From assembly GCA_902373545.1 (NCBI GenBank), contig CABKMZ010000067.1:1-10675 (forward strand): a stretch of DNA of 10,675 nucleotides, given 5' to 3'. Positions 1-6,978 of this stretch are shown in pieces. Numbering within the stretch: the first letter of the stretch is position 1; each line of letters starts with the position of its first letter. The position numbers and the translations under genes are program-made. The notes below the pieces were generated by a model. It was not told where the DNA came from, searched no databases, and worked only from the letters and a program-made list of their open reading frames with translations. Source of the DNA: an uncultured Actinomyces sp. (lineage in GTDB: Bacteria > Actinomycetota > Actinomycetes > Actinomycetales > Actinomycetaceae).

Positions 1-631
1 CGTCCACGTCGGAGATGTAGTTGAGCTCGCGCGCGCCCGTCTTGCCCATCGCGATGATCGCGAAGGGAACCGTGCCCTCGGGGTCGACGTCGCGGCGTGC
101 CAGGGCCAAGCCCGCGTCCATCGTGGCGTCCACCAGGTCCGCGATGCGCGCGCCCACGCTCGGCATGGCCTCCTCGGGGCTTCCGCTCGTCAGGTCGTCG
201 GCGGCCAGGTGCAGCAGCACCCGGCGGTAGGCGGCGCGCAAGTCATCGGAGGTGGCATCCCGCGCGGCCACCCACGCACCGGAGCTGAGCGCGCGAGCTC
301 CCACGGCCTCGAACAGGACATCCCGAGGATCACCCGGATCCTCGTTGATGGCGGCGGCGCGCTCGGGCTCGGCGATGACGTAATCACCCAGCCACTGGCT
401 TCCCCCCAGGATCGCGCACACGCGACGACGGGCGCGCTCGTCCGCGCTCAGGGCATCGACGAGGCCGGGGTCGGCCTCGCGCAAACGCACCGCCTGCAGC
501 AGGGCCTGGTCGGGATCGGCCGACGCGCTCAGGTCACCCACCCAATCCTGGCCCGCGGGCAGCTCCTCGAGGAAGGACAGGGCCCGGCGCGCGTCCAGGA
601 AGCCCGCGACCCGCAGATCGTCGGGGGTCAC
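1..631 (-). CDS. glnE: Bifunctional glutamine synthetase adenylyltransferase/deadenylase, N-terminal part (runs off left edge)
   Basis: GlnE attaches AMP to, and removes it from, dodecameric glutamine synthetase in response to the nitrogen signal. Only the first 210 codons are in the window. The visible residues 195-210 read MGKTGARELNYISDVD, the G-x-G-x-RELN-x-SD-x-D nucleotidyltransferase motif of the N-terminal (deadenylating) catalytic domain. Before it lies a mostly alpha-helical stretch, as in the family. The C-terminal adenylylating domain lies outside. The start is a GTG at 629-631 that overlaps the TGA of the upstream glutamine synthetase gene (GTGA). Only a weak AAGG lies about ten bases upstream, so translation is probably coupled. 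There is no earlier in-frame start that avoids running deep into glnA. The glnA2-glnE order is also found in Mycobacterium tuberculosis. Identification is secure; only the part beyond the edge is unknown. Confidence 0.93.
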   Translation of the reverse strand, partial: MTPDDLRVAGFLDARRALSFLEELPAGQDWVGDLSASADPDQALLQAVRLREADPGLVDALSADERARRRVCAILGGSQWLGDYVIAEPERAAAINEDPGDPRDVLFEAVGARALSSGAWVAARDATSDDLRAAYRRVLLHLAADDLTSGSPEEAMPSVGARIADLVDATMDAGLALARRDVDPEGTVPFAIIAMGKTGARELNYISDVD

Positions 632-1968
632 CGGGGAACAACCTTCAAGAATTGCTCAAGTTCCTGTCGCGTAATCTGCTGGCGGTACTCCGTCCATTCC
701 TTGCGCTTGTTACGGATGACATAGTCGAAGACCTGTTCGCCCAGTGTCGAGGCGACCAGCTCCGACTTCTTCATCTCGCGCACAGCATCCGACAGGGAGG
801 CGGGCAGGGCGTGGATTCCCATCACCTGACGCTCGCGATCGGACAGGTCCCACACGTTGTCCTCGGCCTCGGGCATGAGCTCCATCTTCTTCTCGATGCC
901 GTCCAGGCCCGCCGCGATCATGACGGCAAACGCCAAGTACGGGTTCGCGCTCGGGTCGGGGGCGCGGTACTCGATGCGCGCCGACGCGCTCTTCTTCGGC
1001 TTGTAGAGGGGCACGCGCACGAGGGCCGAGCGGTTGAGGTGCCCCCAGCACACGTAGGATGGGGCCTCTCCCCCGCCCCACAGGCGCTTGTAGGAGTTGA
1101 CGTGCTGGTTCGTGATCGCCGCGATGTCCCCGGCGTGCGCGAGCAGGCCCGCGATGAAACGCCGCCCGGTCGTGGAGAGGCGGTACTGCCCCGACGGGGA
1201 GAAGAACGCGTTCTCCTCACCCTCGAAGAGCGAGAGGTGCGTGTGCATGCCCGACCCCGGGTGTTCGATAAAGGGCTTGGGCATGAAGGTGGCGACCAGC
1301 TCCTCACGCAGCGCCACCTCCTCGATGACCGTGCGGGCCGTCATGATGTTGTCAGCCGCTCGGACCGGGTCAACGGCCCGCAGGTCGATCTCGTTCTGGC
1401 CGGGGCCTCCCTCGTGGTGAGAGAACTCGACGGGAATCCCCATGTCCTCCAGCATGCGCACGGCACGGCGGCGGAAGTCGTTGGAGTCCCCTCGGGCCAC
1501 GTGATCGAAATAGCCCGCCTGGTCCACGGGAACCATGCGCTCAGGGGTGACGGGCTGGCGCAGGAGGTAGAACTCGATCTCGGGATGCATCATGACGCGG
1601 AATCCGGCGTCGGCGGCGCGCTCGACGACACGCTCCAGGACGCCGCGAGGATCCGAGGGCGCCGGGCGACCGTCGGGCATGAGCACGTCGCAGAACATGC
1701 GGGCGACGGGATCCTCGTTGGAGCGCCACGGCAGCAGCTGGAACGTGGAGGCGTCAGGCATGAGCAGCATGTCGGATTCAAACACGCGGGTCAGGCCCTC
1801 GACGGCCGAGCCGTCGAAGCCAATACCCTCGGTGAAAGCGTCCTCCAGCTCACCCGGATCAATCGAGATCGACTTTAAGACGCCCGCGACGTCCGTGAAC
1901 CACAGCCGAATGAAACGGATGTTCTTCTGTGCGACCTCGCGCAGCACGTGCTCCTGATGCGAATCCAC
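628..1968 (-). CDS. glnA2: Type I glutamine synthetase, GlnA2-like, not adenylylatable
   Basis: Glutamine synthetase joins ammonia to glutamate at the cost of ATP in the cytoplasm, or acts on related substrates in some GlnA paralogues. The protein has 446 residues, the length of mycobacterial GlnA2. Visible family motifs are the metal-binding HPEIEF (128-133), HHEGGPGQNEID (184-195), GSGMHTHLSL (238-247), the glutamate/ATP site NSYKRL (291-296), the flap glutamate E301 and RIEYRAPDPSANPYLA (331-346). The loop where the adenylylated tyrosine sits in GSI-beta enzymes (NLYDLP) reads DNVWDL at 370-375, so Trp replaces Tyr and GlnE cannot modify it there. The start is GTG at 1966-1968, preceded at 6 bases by GGGAGG. 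It overlaps glnE by four bases. A separate GSI-beta glnA1, the usual GlnE target, is expected elsewhere. The GlnA2 assignment rests on length, Trp loop and the glnE neighbour; another GlnA paralogue with altered substrate is possible. Confidence 0.93.
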   Translation of the reverse strand: MDSHQEHVLREVAQKNIRFIRLWFTDVAGVLKSISIDPGELEDAFTEGIGFDGSAVEGLTRVFESDMLLMPDASTFQLLPWRSNEDPVARMFCDVLMPDGRPAPSDPRGVLERVVERAADAGFRVMMHPEIEFYLLRQPVTPERMVPVDQAGYFDHVARGDSNDFRRRAVRMLEDMGIPVEFSHHEGGPGQNEIDLRAVDPVRAADNIMTARTVIEEVALREELVATFMPKPFIEHPGSGMHTHLSLFEGEENAFFSPSGQYRLSTTGRRFIAGLLAHAGDIAAITNQHVNSYKRLWGGGEAPSYVCWGHLNRSALVRVPLYKPKKSASARIEYRAPDPSANPYLAFAVMIAAGLDGIEKKMELMPEAEDNVWDLSDRERQVMGIHALPASLSDAVREMKKSELVASTLGEQVFDYVIRNKRKEWTEYRQQITRQELEQFLKVVPR

Positions 1969-1974
1969 CGTTGT

Positions 1975-1980
1975 CCTCCC
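1975..1980 (-). promoter_or_regulatory. Shine-Dalgarno site that sets the GTG start of glnA2
   Basis: GGGAGG is followed by a 6-base spacer and then GTG at 1966-1968. This is the best ribosome site near the start of the glutamine synthetase reading frame and supports the non-ATG start. Confidence 0.7.
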
Positions 1981-1993
1981 GTAGATAGACGAC

Positions 1994-2022
1994 GGGCCGA
2001 CCGCAGGGACTGCGGTCGGCCC
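1994..2022 (-). terminator. Perfect 13-bp hairpin between the SPFH gene and glnA2
   Basis: Arms 1994-2006 and 2010-2022 are exact reverse complements (13 bp, G/C-rich) around a 3-base loop. The hairpin begins 15 bases after the SPFH stop codon, the normal place for a terminator of that operon. No run of T follows on the minus strand (GTCGTCTATCTAC), which is common for actinobacterial terminators. Because glnA2 starts only 25 bases further on, the hairpin may also lie in the glnA2 leader and act as a partial terminator. The structure is certain; its role is inferred. Confidence 0.72.
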
Positions 2023-2037
2023 GGCATAGGCTCCAGT

Positions 2038-2997
2038 CTACTTGCCCAGACCGAAACCCTTCGAGATGGATTCCAGTGCGCCGGTCAGATCGGAAGGAAC
2101 CATCCACAGCTTGGACGCCTGTCCATCGGCGATCTTCGGCAGCATCTCCAGGTACTTGTAGGAGAGCAGCTCGGGCGTGGCCTTGCCCGCGTTGATCGCG
2201 GCGAAGACCGTCTGAATGGCCTCGGACTCACCCTGCGCGCGCAGGATCTGCGCTTGGCGGGCACCCTCGGCCTGCAGGATCAGGGCTTCCTTCTGGCCCT
2301 TGGCCTGCAGCACCTGAGCCTCCTGCTGGGCGGAAGCGGCCAGAACGGCGGCTTGCTTGGCACCCTCGGCCTTCTTGATCTGCGCCTCACGTTCGGCCTC
2401 GGCGGTCAGAATCGTGGCGCGCTTGGTGCGCTCGGCGGTGATCTGCTGCTCCATGGCGGCCAGGACTCGCGGCGGCGGCTCGATCGACTTGAGTTCGACG
2501 CGGGTCACGCGGATGCCCCACGGGCCCGTCGCCTCATCGAGGACGCCGCGCAGCTGCTTGTTGATGGACTCGCGCGAGGTCTGCGTCTGCTCCAGATCGA
2601 GGGAACCGATCAGGTTACGCAGCGTGGTCGCGGTCAGCTGCTCGATCGCCTGCAGGAAGTTCGCGACCTCGTAGGTCGCGCTGCGCGGATCGGTGATCTG
2701 GAAGTAGATCACGGAGTCGATCGAGACCATCGCCTGGTCGGCGGTGATGACGGGCTGGGGCGGGAAGTTCGCGACCTGCTCACGAAGGTCGATGCGCGCG
2801 GCGACGCGGTCCACGAAGGGAACCAGCAGGTGGAAGCCACCCTGCAGAACCGCCTGGTAGCGACCAAGGCGCTCAACAACGTACGCCTGCGACTGCGGGA
2901 CAATCCTCACCGCACGCACCAGCGAAATGACAACGAAAACAATGAGCGTGAGGACCACGATCACCGCGATGTTGCCGATGACTTGACCGGAACTCAT
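2038..2997 (-). CDS. SPFH/band 7 (stomatin-like, QmcA-type) membrane protein
   Basis: SPFH proteins form large oligomeric cages or scaffolds at the membrane and often pair with NfeD proteins or membrane proteases. The 319-residue product has one N-terminal transmembrane segment (about 6-29). A band 7 domain follows (about 30-185), with the stomatin signature region VPQSQAYVVERLGRY (33-47) and the GGFHLLVPFVDRV stretch (53-65). Residues 199-264 form six consecutive 11-residue (hendecad) repeats rich in Ala, Gln, Glu and Lys, predicted to be a long coiled coil. The C-terminus is short and hydrophobic-to-neutral (LLSYKYLEMLPKIADG onward). The ATG at 2995-2997 has AAAGGAAA about 6 bases upstream. 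The NfeD gene ends 42 bases upstream on the same strand, which supports a shared transcript. The QmcA/stomatin class is clear; the cellular task here is not. Confidence 0.92.
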   Translation of the reverse strand: MSSGQVIGNIAVIVVLTLIVFVVISLVRAVRIVPQSQAYVVERLGRYQAVLQGGFHLLVPFVDRVAARIDLREQVANFPPQPVITADQAMVSIDSVIYFQITDPRSATYEVANFLQAIEQLTATTLRNLIGSLDLEQTQTSRESINKQLRGVLDEATGPWGIRVTRVELKSIEPPPRVLAAMEQQITAERTKRATILTAEAEREAQIKKAEGAKQAAVLAASAQQEAQVLQAKGQKEALILQAEGARQAQILRAQGESEAIQTVFAAINAGKATPELLSYKYLEMLPKIADGQASKLWMVPSDLTGALESISKGFGLGK

Positions 2998-3039
2998 AAC
3001 GTATTTCCTTTCTTACGTCTCTGACAGGAAGTGGGGCTT

Positions 3040-3513
3040 TCAGGAGGCCGAACCCGCAGACGGCTGGGTAGGTGCCGACCCCGCCGGATTGAGGGCGCTC
3101 ACGACAGCGGTTGCTCCGTCGATACGATCGACGCGCACCTCGGCACCAACGGGAAGCTCAGGGCCTTCCGTTCGCGCGCTCCATTCACCGCCTGTGAACT
3201 GGATGCGTCCGTGACGCTCTCCCACGGTCTCGGTCACGTAGGCGGTCTTTCCGATGAGACCGTCCGTGTTACTCGGGACGTAGCTGTTCGACCGTTCGAT
3301 CCGTCCCTTTAAGAAGGGACGCAACACAACCAGGAGAGCAACAGACACGACAATGAAGACGATCAACTGAACCATCAGATTCGCGCCACATGCTGCCGCA
3401 ATACCGGCGGCGAGAGCACCAATAGCGAACATGAGGAACACGAAGCTGACGCTCATGACCTCGATGATGCCGCACACGAGGGCGGCGAGAATCCACAGCC
3501 ACCAGGTAGTCAT
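3040..3513 (-). CDS. Short NfeD-family membrane protein with C-terminal OB-fold domain
   Basis: Short NfeD proteins partner SPFH proteins in bacteria and are thought to stabilise or anchor them in the membrane. The 157-residue product has three predicted transmembrane segments (about 5-20, 24-43 and 47-66). A soluble OB-like NfeD domain follows (about 84-142), with LIGKTAYVTETV (86-97) and the GRIQFTGGEWSAR stretch (102-114) typical of the family. It lacks the N-terminal ClpP-like serine protease domain of long NfeD proteins. The tail is a short Ala/Pro/Ser-rich stretch. The ATG at 3511-3513 follows a GGGGGG ribosome site 3 to 4 bases away. The gene starts 9 bases after the ABC ATPase stop and precedes the SPFH gene, so all three are probably cotranscribed. 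Confidence 0.88.
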   Translation of the reverse strand: MTTWWLWILAALVCGIIEVMSVSFVFLMFAIGALAAGIAAACGANLMVQLIVFIVVSVALLVVLRPFLKGRIERSNSYVPSNTDGLIGKTAYVTETVGERHGRIQFTGGEWSARTEGPELPVGAEVRVDRIDGATAVVSALNPAGSAPTQPSAGSAS

Positions 3514-3522
3514 ATACCCCCC

Positions 3523-4311
3523 TTAGTCGGTGACGCCGCGCGCCCACCAGCGACCATCGGTGCGACCGGCGAGCAACGGCATGCCATAGACCTGCGACAG
3601 ATTGACGCCCGTCAGCACGTCCTCGATGGGACCCTGGTGGGCAATCTGCCCCTGCGACATGATCGCGCAGTGCGTCACGCCGTCAGGAATCTCCTCGATC
3701 TGGTGGGTCACCAGGATGATCTGCGGAGATTTCGAACCCTTCATTATCTCCGAAAGCGCAGCAATCAGCAACTCGCGGGCACCCAGGTCGAGGCCGGAGG
3801 TGGGTTCGTCGAGGACCAGCACTTCCGGGTCGGTCATGAGCGCTCGCGCGAGAAGGACCCGCTGCGCCTCGCCCTCGGAGAGCGTGGAAAACTCTCGCTG
3901 GGCGAGATGGTCAACGCCGAAGATCTCCATGAGCGCGGCCGCGCGCGCGTCGTCGACATCCTCGTACTCCTCGTCATGGGCAACAGCCAGGCCCCAGGCC
4001 GCGCTGCGCACGGTGTCCAACACGGACTGGGTGGGGACGATCTTCGCCGCCACGGCAGCCGAGGCCAAGCCGACGCGCGTTGCGACCTCAGCGGGATCGG
4101 CGTGCGCAATGTCAGTCTCGGACAGGGTCACGTCGCCTGAATCAGGCGCGACCCTCCCAGAGGCGACTCGAGCGAGCGTCGTCTTGCCCGCGCCGTTGGG
4201 GCCGACGATGACCCAGTGCTGGCGCGGACGCGTCGACCACGAGACGTCGGACAGGACCTGCGTGTCTCCTCGCGTGAGGGACACATGGGAAAGATTCAGG
4301 ACGTAAGTCAT
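3523..4311 (-). CDS. ABC transporter-type ATP-binding protein without adjacent permease (ModF/YlmA-like)
   Basis: A single 262-residue ATPase domain. It has Walker A GPNGAGKTT (37-45), the ABC signature LSEGEAQRV (144-152), Walker B VLVLDEP (164-170), a D-loop (GLDL, 173-176) and the switch histidine in VTHQIEE (H203). The segment that should carry the Q-loop reads VGLASAAVAAK (80-90) with no glutamine, resembling the ModF/PhrA/YlmA group of ABC ATPases rather than importers with a classical Q-loop. No membrane or substrate-binding partner lies in the window, so substrate and even transport activity are unknown. The ATG at 4309-4311 has only AGG about 8 bases upstream; a TAGGCT hexamer placed 6 bases before the ATG would also allow a leaderless transcript. 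It sits 36 bases after the glycogen synthase gene and 9 bases before nfeD. Confidence 0.88.
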   Translation of the reverse strand: MTYVLNLSHVSLTRGDTQVLSDVSWSTRPRQHWVIVGPNGAGKTTLARVASGRVAPDSGDVTLSETDIAHADPAEVATRVGLASAAVAAKIVPTQSVLDTVRSAAWGLAVAHDEEYEDVDDARAAALMEIFGVDHLAQREFSTLSEGEAQRVLLARALMTDPEVLVLDEPTSGLDLGARELLIAALSEIMKGSKSPQIILVTHQIEEIPDGVTHCAIMSQGQIAHQGPIEDVLTGVNLSQVYGMPLLAGRTDGRWWARGVTD

Positions 4312-4347
4312 GCATCAAGCCTAGTCGTGTTAGACACCGCGCGCGTC

Positions 4348-5571
4348 TCAGACGAGCGAGCGGTACAGCTCGGCGGTCTTGACGCCGATCGCTTCCCAGG
4401 AGAAATGCTCGCGAGCGCGCACGAGCCCGGCCTCGCCCATGCGGCGGCCCAGCTCGGGGTCATCCAGCACGCGGATCAGGCGATCAGCCATGTCACGTTG
4501 GAACGTCTCGGGATCGAGCGGCGTGCCCGTGCCGTCCTGCATCTGATCGATCGGCACCAGGTAGCCGGTCTCGCCATCGACGATGACGTCGGGGATACCG
4601 CCGGTGGCCGTGCCGACGACGGGGAGGCCGAGAGCCATGGCCTCCAGGTTGACGATGCCGAGGGGCTCGTACACCGAGGGCGTGATGAAGACCTGCGCGG
4701 CGGAGAGGATGGCCGCGACCTCGGGCTGCGGGAGCATCTCGGAGATGAGCACGACGCCGGAGCGGGTGGCGCGAAGCTCGGCGACCAGGCCCTCGACCTC
4801 GGCGGCGATCTCCGGGGTGTCCGGGGCGCCGGCGCACAGGACGAGCTGGACGTCGTCGGGCAGCAGGCGGGCGGCGCGCAGGAAGTAGGGCAGACCCTTC
4901 TGACGGGTGATGCGGCCGACGAAGACGACCGTACGGCGCGACGGATCGATGCCATGCTCCGCCAGGACGCGTGCGCGCAGCTCATCCCCGGCCTCGCCGA
5001 CGGGTGCGTGCCACTTGTTCAGGTCGATGCCGTTGTGGATGACGTGGACGCGCTCGGGGTCCACGCCCGGGTAGCAGCGCAGGATGTCGTCGCGCATGCC
5101 ATTGGAGACGGCCACGATGGCGCTGGCAGCCTCGTAGGCAGTCTTCTCCACGTAGGAGGACAGGCGGTAGCCGCCGCCGAGCTGCTCGGCCTTCCAGGGA
5201 CGCAGCGGCTCGAGCGAGTGAGCGGAGATGACGTGGGGGATGTCGCCGAGGAGCGAGGCGACGTGACCGGCGAAGTTGGCGTACCAGGTGTGCGAGTGCA
5301 CCAGGTCCGAGCCCTCACACGCGGCGGCAATCTCGAGGTCGACACCGAGGGTACGCAGCGCTGCGTTAGCTCCCTCAAGCTGGGGCAGGTCCGAGTGACC
5401 GGTCACCCCCGGATCGGCTCCGTCAGTTCCGGGCTCGCGGGGGCCATCGAAGGCCTGCACTCGCAGGTCATCGACGAGGCCGCGCAGCACCTTGGCCAAC
5501 TCGAGAACATGGACACCGGCTCCGCCGTAGACATGGGGCGGGTATTCGCGGGTGAGCAGATCAACGCGCAT
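4348..5571 (-). CDS. glgM: GT4-family glycogen synthase / ADP-glucose:glucose-1-phosphate (maltose-1-phosphate) synthase
   Basis: The enzyme transfers glucose from ADP-glucose in alpha-glucan synthesis. The actinobacterial GT4 type (annotated glgA or glgM) is known in Mycobacterium to make maltose-1-phosphate from ADP-glucose and glucose-1-phosphate. The 407-residue GT-B protein opens with the donor/acceptor loop PPHVYGGAGVHVLELA (11-26), then HSHTWY (92-97). The C-terminal domain has GRITRQKG (219-226; Arg and Lys contacting the nucleotide sugar) and the E-x7-E pair at E302 and E310. I chose ATG 5569-5571 over an upstream in-frame codon at 5656-5658 because GGAAGG lies 8 bases before it and the conserved domain starts at once. 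The gene is divergent from glgC, its source of ADP-glucose, as in mycobacteria. Whether the main acceptor is glucose-1-phosphate or glycogen cannot be read from sequence alone. Confidence 0.9.
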   Translation of the reverse strand: MRVDLLTREYPPHVYGGAGVHVLELAKVLRGLVDDLRVQAFDGPREPGTDGADPGVTGHSDLPQLEGANAALRTLGVDLEIAAACEGSDLVHSHTWYANFAGHVASLLGDIPHVISAHSLEPLRPWKAEQLGGGYRLSSYVEKTAYEAASAIVAVSNGMRDDILRCYPGVDPERVHVIHNGIDLNKWHAPVGEAGDELRARVLAEHGIDPSRRTVVFVGRITRQKGLPYFLRAARLLPDDVQLVLCAGAPDTPEIAAEVEGLVAELRATRSGVVLISEMLPQPEVAAILSAAQVFITPSVYEPLGIVNLEAMALGLPVVGTATGGIPDVIVDGETGYLVPIDQMQDGTGTPLDPETFQRDMADRLIRVLDDPELGRRMGEAGLVRAREHFSWEAIGVKTAELYRSLV

Positions 5572-5579
5572 GATGTGGT

Positions 5580-5585
5580 CCTTCC
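5580..5585 (-). promoter_or_regulatory. Shine-Dalgarno site fixing the start of the glycogen synthase gene
   Basis: GGAAGG with an 8-base spacer to ATG 5569-5571. It excludes the 29-codon N-terminal extension that the open frame would allow (to 5658), which would also cover the predicted promoter. Confidence 0.65.
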
Positions 5586-5599
5586 GACAGTGGCGACGC

Positions 5600-5608
5600 G
5601 TGTAACAC
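5600..5608. promoter_or_regulatory. Palindrome GTGTAACAC at the predicted glgM transcript start
   Basis: A 4-1-4 perfect inverted repeat that abuts the TACTAT -10 candidate at 5609-5614 on the minus strand. A bound regulator here would block initiation of glgM. The sequence is seen; operator function is a guess. Confidence 0.25.
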
Positions 5609-5670
5609 ATAGTATCCGAAATCACGGGCATCGAAACCGAAACGAGACGGTGCAGCAATCGATGGACATT

Positions 5671-5696
5671 TGTAATACAGTGTGACTACACCCACG
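5671..5696. promoter_or_regulatory. Possible operators upstream of glgC: TGTAAT-N8-ACTACA and a CRP/GlxR-like half palindrome
   Basis: Two overlapping elements. TGTAAT at 5671-5676 and ACTACA at 5685-5690 form an imperfect 20-bp palindrome (5 of 6 half-site positions match). TGTGA at 5681-5685 and CCACG at 5692-5696 match 8 of 10 defined positions of the CRP-family consensus TGTGA-N6-TCACA. Both lie between the -35 and -10 candidates or over the -10 of glgC. Which, if either, is used cannot be decided from one sequence. Confidence 0.28.
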
Positions 5697-5742
5697 GGCC
5701 TGCACCGGTGCGCGCCCAAAACGACCAACGAAGAGGTGCCGT

Positions 5743-6978
5743 ATGGCAAAGAACCACGTTCTAGCGATTGTTCTTGCGGGCGGTGAAGGTAAGCGTCTGA
5801 TGCCGCTGACGGCGGATCGCGCGAAGCCTGCCGTTCCGTTTGGAGGTCATTTCCGTCTGATCGATTTCGCTCTGTCGAATATCGTGAACTCCGGATACCT
5901 CAAGATCGTCGTGCTGACTCAGTACAAGTCGCACTCCCTTGACCGCCACGTCACGAAGACCTGGTACACCTCCCCCCTGCTCGGCAACTTCATTGCGCCT
6001 GTTCCGGCTCAGCAGCGTCGCGGCCCCCACTGGTACCTGGGCAGCGCGGACGCCATCTATCAGTCGCTGAACATCGTCGACGACGAGGCGCCCGAGTACA
6101 TCGTCATCATCGGTGCGGACAACATCTACCGCATGGACTTCTCGCAGATGGTCGACCACCACATCAAGTCGGGCCTGCCGGCCACGGTCGCCGGTATCCG
6201 TCAGCCGATCGAGCTCGCTCCCGCCCTGGGTGTCATCGACGGTGAGGACGGCGTCGTGAAGAACTTCCTGGAGAAGCCTCAGCACGCCGAGGGCCTGCCG
6301 GACGATCCCACCAAGGTCCTGGCGTCGATGGGCAACTACGTCTTCACCACGAAGGACCTGGTCAACGCTCTGCGTGAGGACGCTGCTAACCCCGATTCGA
6401 AGCACGACATGGGTGGCAACATCATCCCGTGGTTCGTCGAGCGCGGCGAGTGCGGCGTCTACGACTTCCAGGACAACGACGTGCCGGGTTCGACCGACCG
6501 CGACCGCGATTACTGGCGCGACGTTGGTACGCTGGACGCCTACTACGAGGCGAACATGGACCTCATCTCGGTGCACCCGGTGTTCAACCTGTACAACCGC
6601 GAGTGGCCGACGATGACGATGATCGACGGATCGCTGCCGCCCGCGAAGTTCGTCTACGGCGACCAGGATCGCCTGGGCCACGCGGTGGACTCCTTCGTGT
6701 CGCCCGGCGTGATTGTCTCCGGCGGTGAGGTCGTGCGCTCGGTCCTGTCCCCGAATACCTACGTCCATTCGTGGGCGAAGATCGAGGATTCGGTCGTTAT
6801 GCACGGCTGCCGCATCGGTCGCCGTGCGCGGGTCGTGAAGACGATTCTGGATAAGAACGTCGTCGTTGAGGAAGGCGCCGAGGTCGGCGTCAATCACGAG
6901 TACGATATCGAGCGCGGCTTCACGGTTACCGAGTCGGGCATCACGGTCGTTCCCAAGGGCACGGTCGTCACCAAGTGA
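5743..6978 (+). CDS. glgC: Glucose-1-phosphate adenylyltransferase (ADP-glucose pyrophosphorylase)
   Basis: The enzyme makes ADP-glucose and pyrophosphate from ATP and glucose-1-phosphate, the regulated first step of bacterial glycogen and alpha-glucan synthesis. The 411-residue product has the nucleotide-binding start [20 protein letters not shown] (10-29) and [15 protein letters not shown] (32-46). The substrate loop [15 protein letters not shown] is at 93-107 and the catalytic aspartate in [11 protein letters not shown] is D126. Glucose-1-phosphate binding is shown by FLEKP (175-179) and YWRDVGT (257-263). The C-terminal left-handed beta-helix domain (about 290-411) ends in [20 protein letters not shown] (387-406). 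Length and domains are complete. GAGGTG lies 4 bases before the ATG. The gene uses many CGT, GGT and other T-ending codons at its start, suggesting good expression. It is divergent from glgM and overlaps serB by four bases. Confidence 0.97.
   Translation: MAKNHVLAIVLAGGEGKRLMPLTADRAKPAVPFGGHFRLIDFALSNIVNSGYLKIVVLTQYKSHSLDRHVTKTWYTSPLLGNFIAPVPAQQRRGPHWYLGSADAIYQSLNIVDDEAPEYIVIIGADNIYRMDFSQMVDHHIKSGLPATVAGIRQPIELAPALGVIDGEDGVVKNFLEKPQHAEGLPDDPTKVLASMGNYVFTTKDLVNALREDAANPDSKHDMGGNIIPWFVERGECGVYDFQDNDVPGSTDRDRDYWRDVGTLDAYYEANMDLISVHPVFNLYNREWPTMTMIDGSLPPAKFVYGDQDRLGHAVDSFVSPGVIVSGGEVVRSVLSPNTYVHSWAKIEDSVVMHGCRIGRRARVVKTILDKNVVVEEGAEVGVNHEYDIERGFTVTESGITVVPKGTVVTK

Larger units (their letters stand above)
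5572..5742. promoter_or_regulatory. Divergent control region between glgM and glgC
   Basis: This 171-base gap must hold promoters for both directions. It is visibly richer in A/T than the genes around it. On the minus strand TACTAT (5609-5614) is a good -10 candidate for glgM, placing the transcript start about 30 bases before the ATG; only a weak TTTCGA -35 fits at 16 bp. On the plus strand TGGACA (5663-5668) resembles a -35, with -10 candidates near TACACC (5687-5692, 18-bp spacer). Two palindromic elements, listed separately, overlap these sites. The glgC ribosome site is GAGGTG at 5733-5738. Promoter positions are inferred by eye. Confidence 0.55.

Noticed and set aside
652..1878. Long plus-strand open frame opposite glnA2 (408 codons)
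   Set aside because: It mirrors the codon phase of glnA2, has no recognisable domain, and the opposite strand carries a clear glutamine synthetase. High G+C makes such antisense frames common.
1948..3024. Long plus-strand open frame opposite the SPFH gene
   Set aside because: It is Leu/Gly/Arg-rich low-complexity sequence produced by the complement of the Ala/Gln-rich coiled-coil codons. It crosses the hairpin and shows no domain.
5572..5658. 29-residue N-terminal extension of the glycogen synthase
   Set aside because: The conserved GT4 start begins at ATG 5571, which has a good ribosome site. The extension would cover the likely promoter.
4216..5685. 489-codon plus-strand frame opposite the glycogen synthase gene
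   Set aside because: It extends through the ABC gene start and the divergent promoter region and has no family motif. The minus strand encodes a complete GT4 enzyme.
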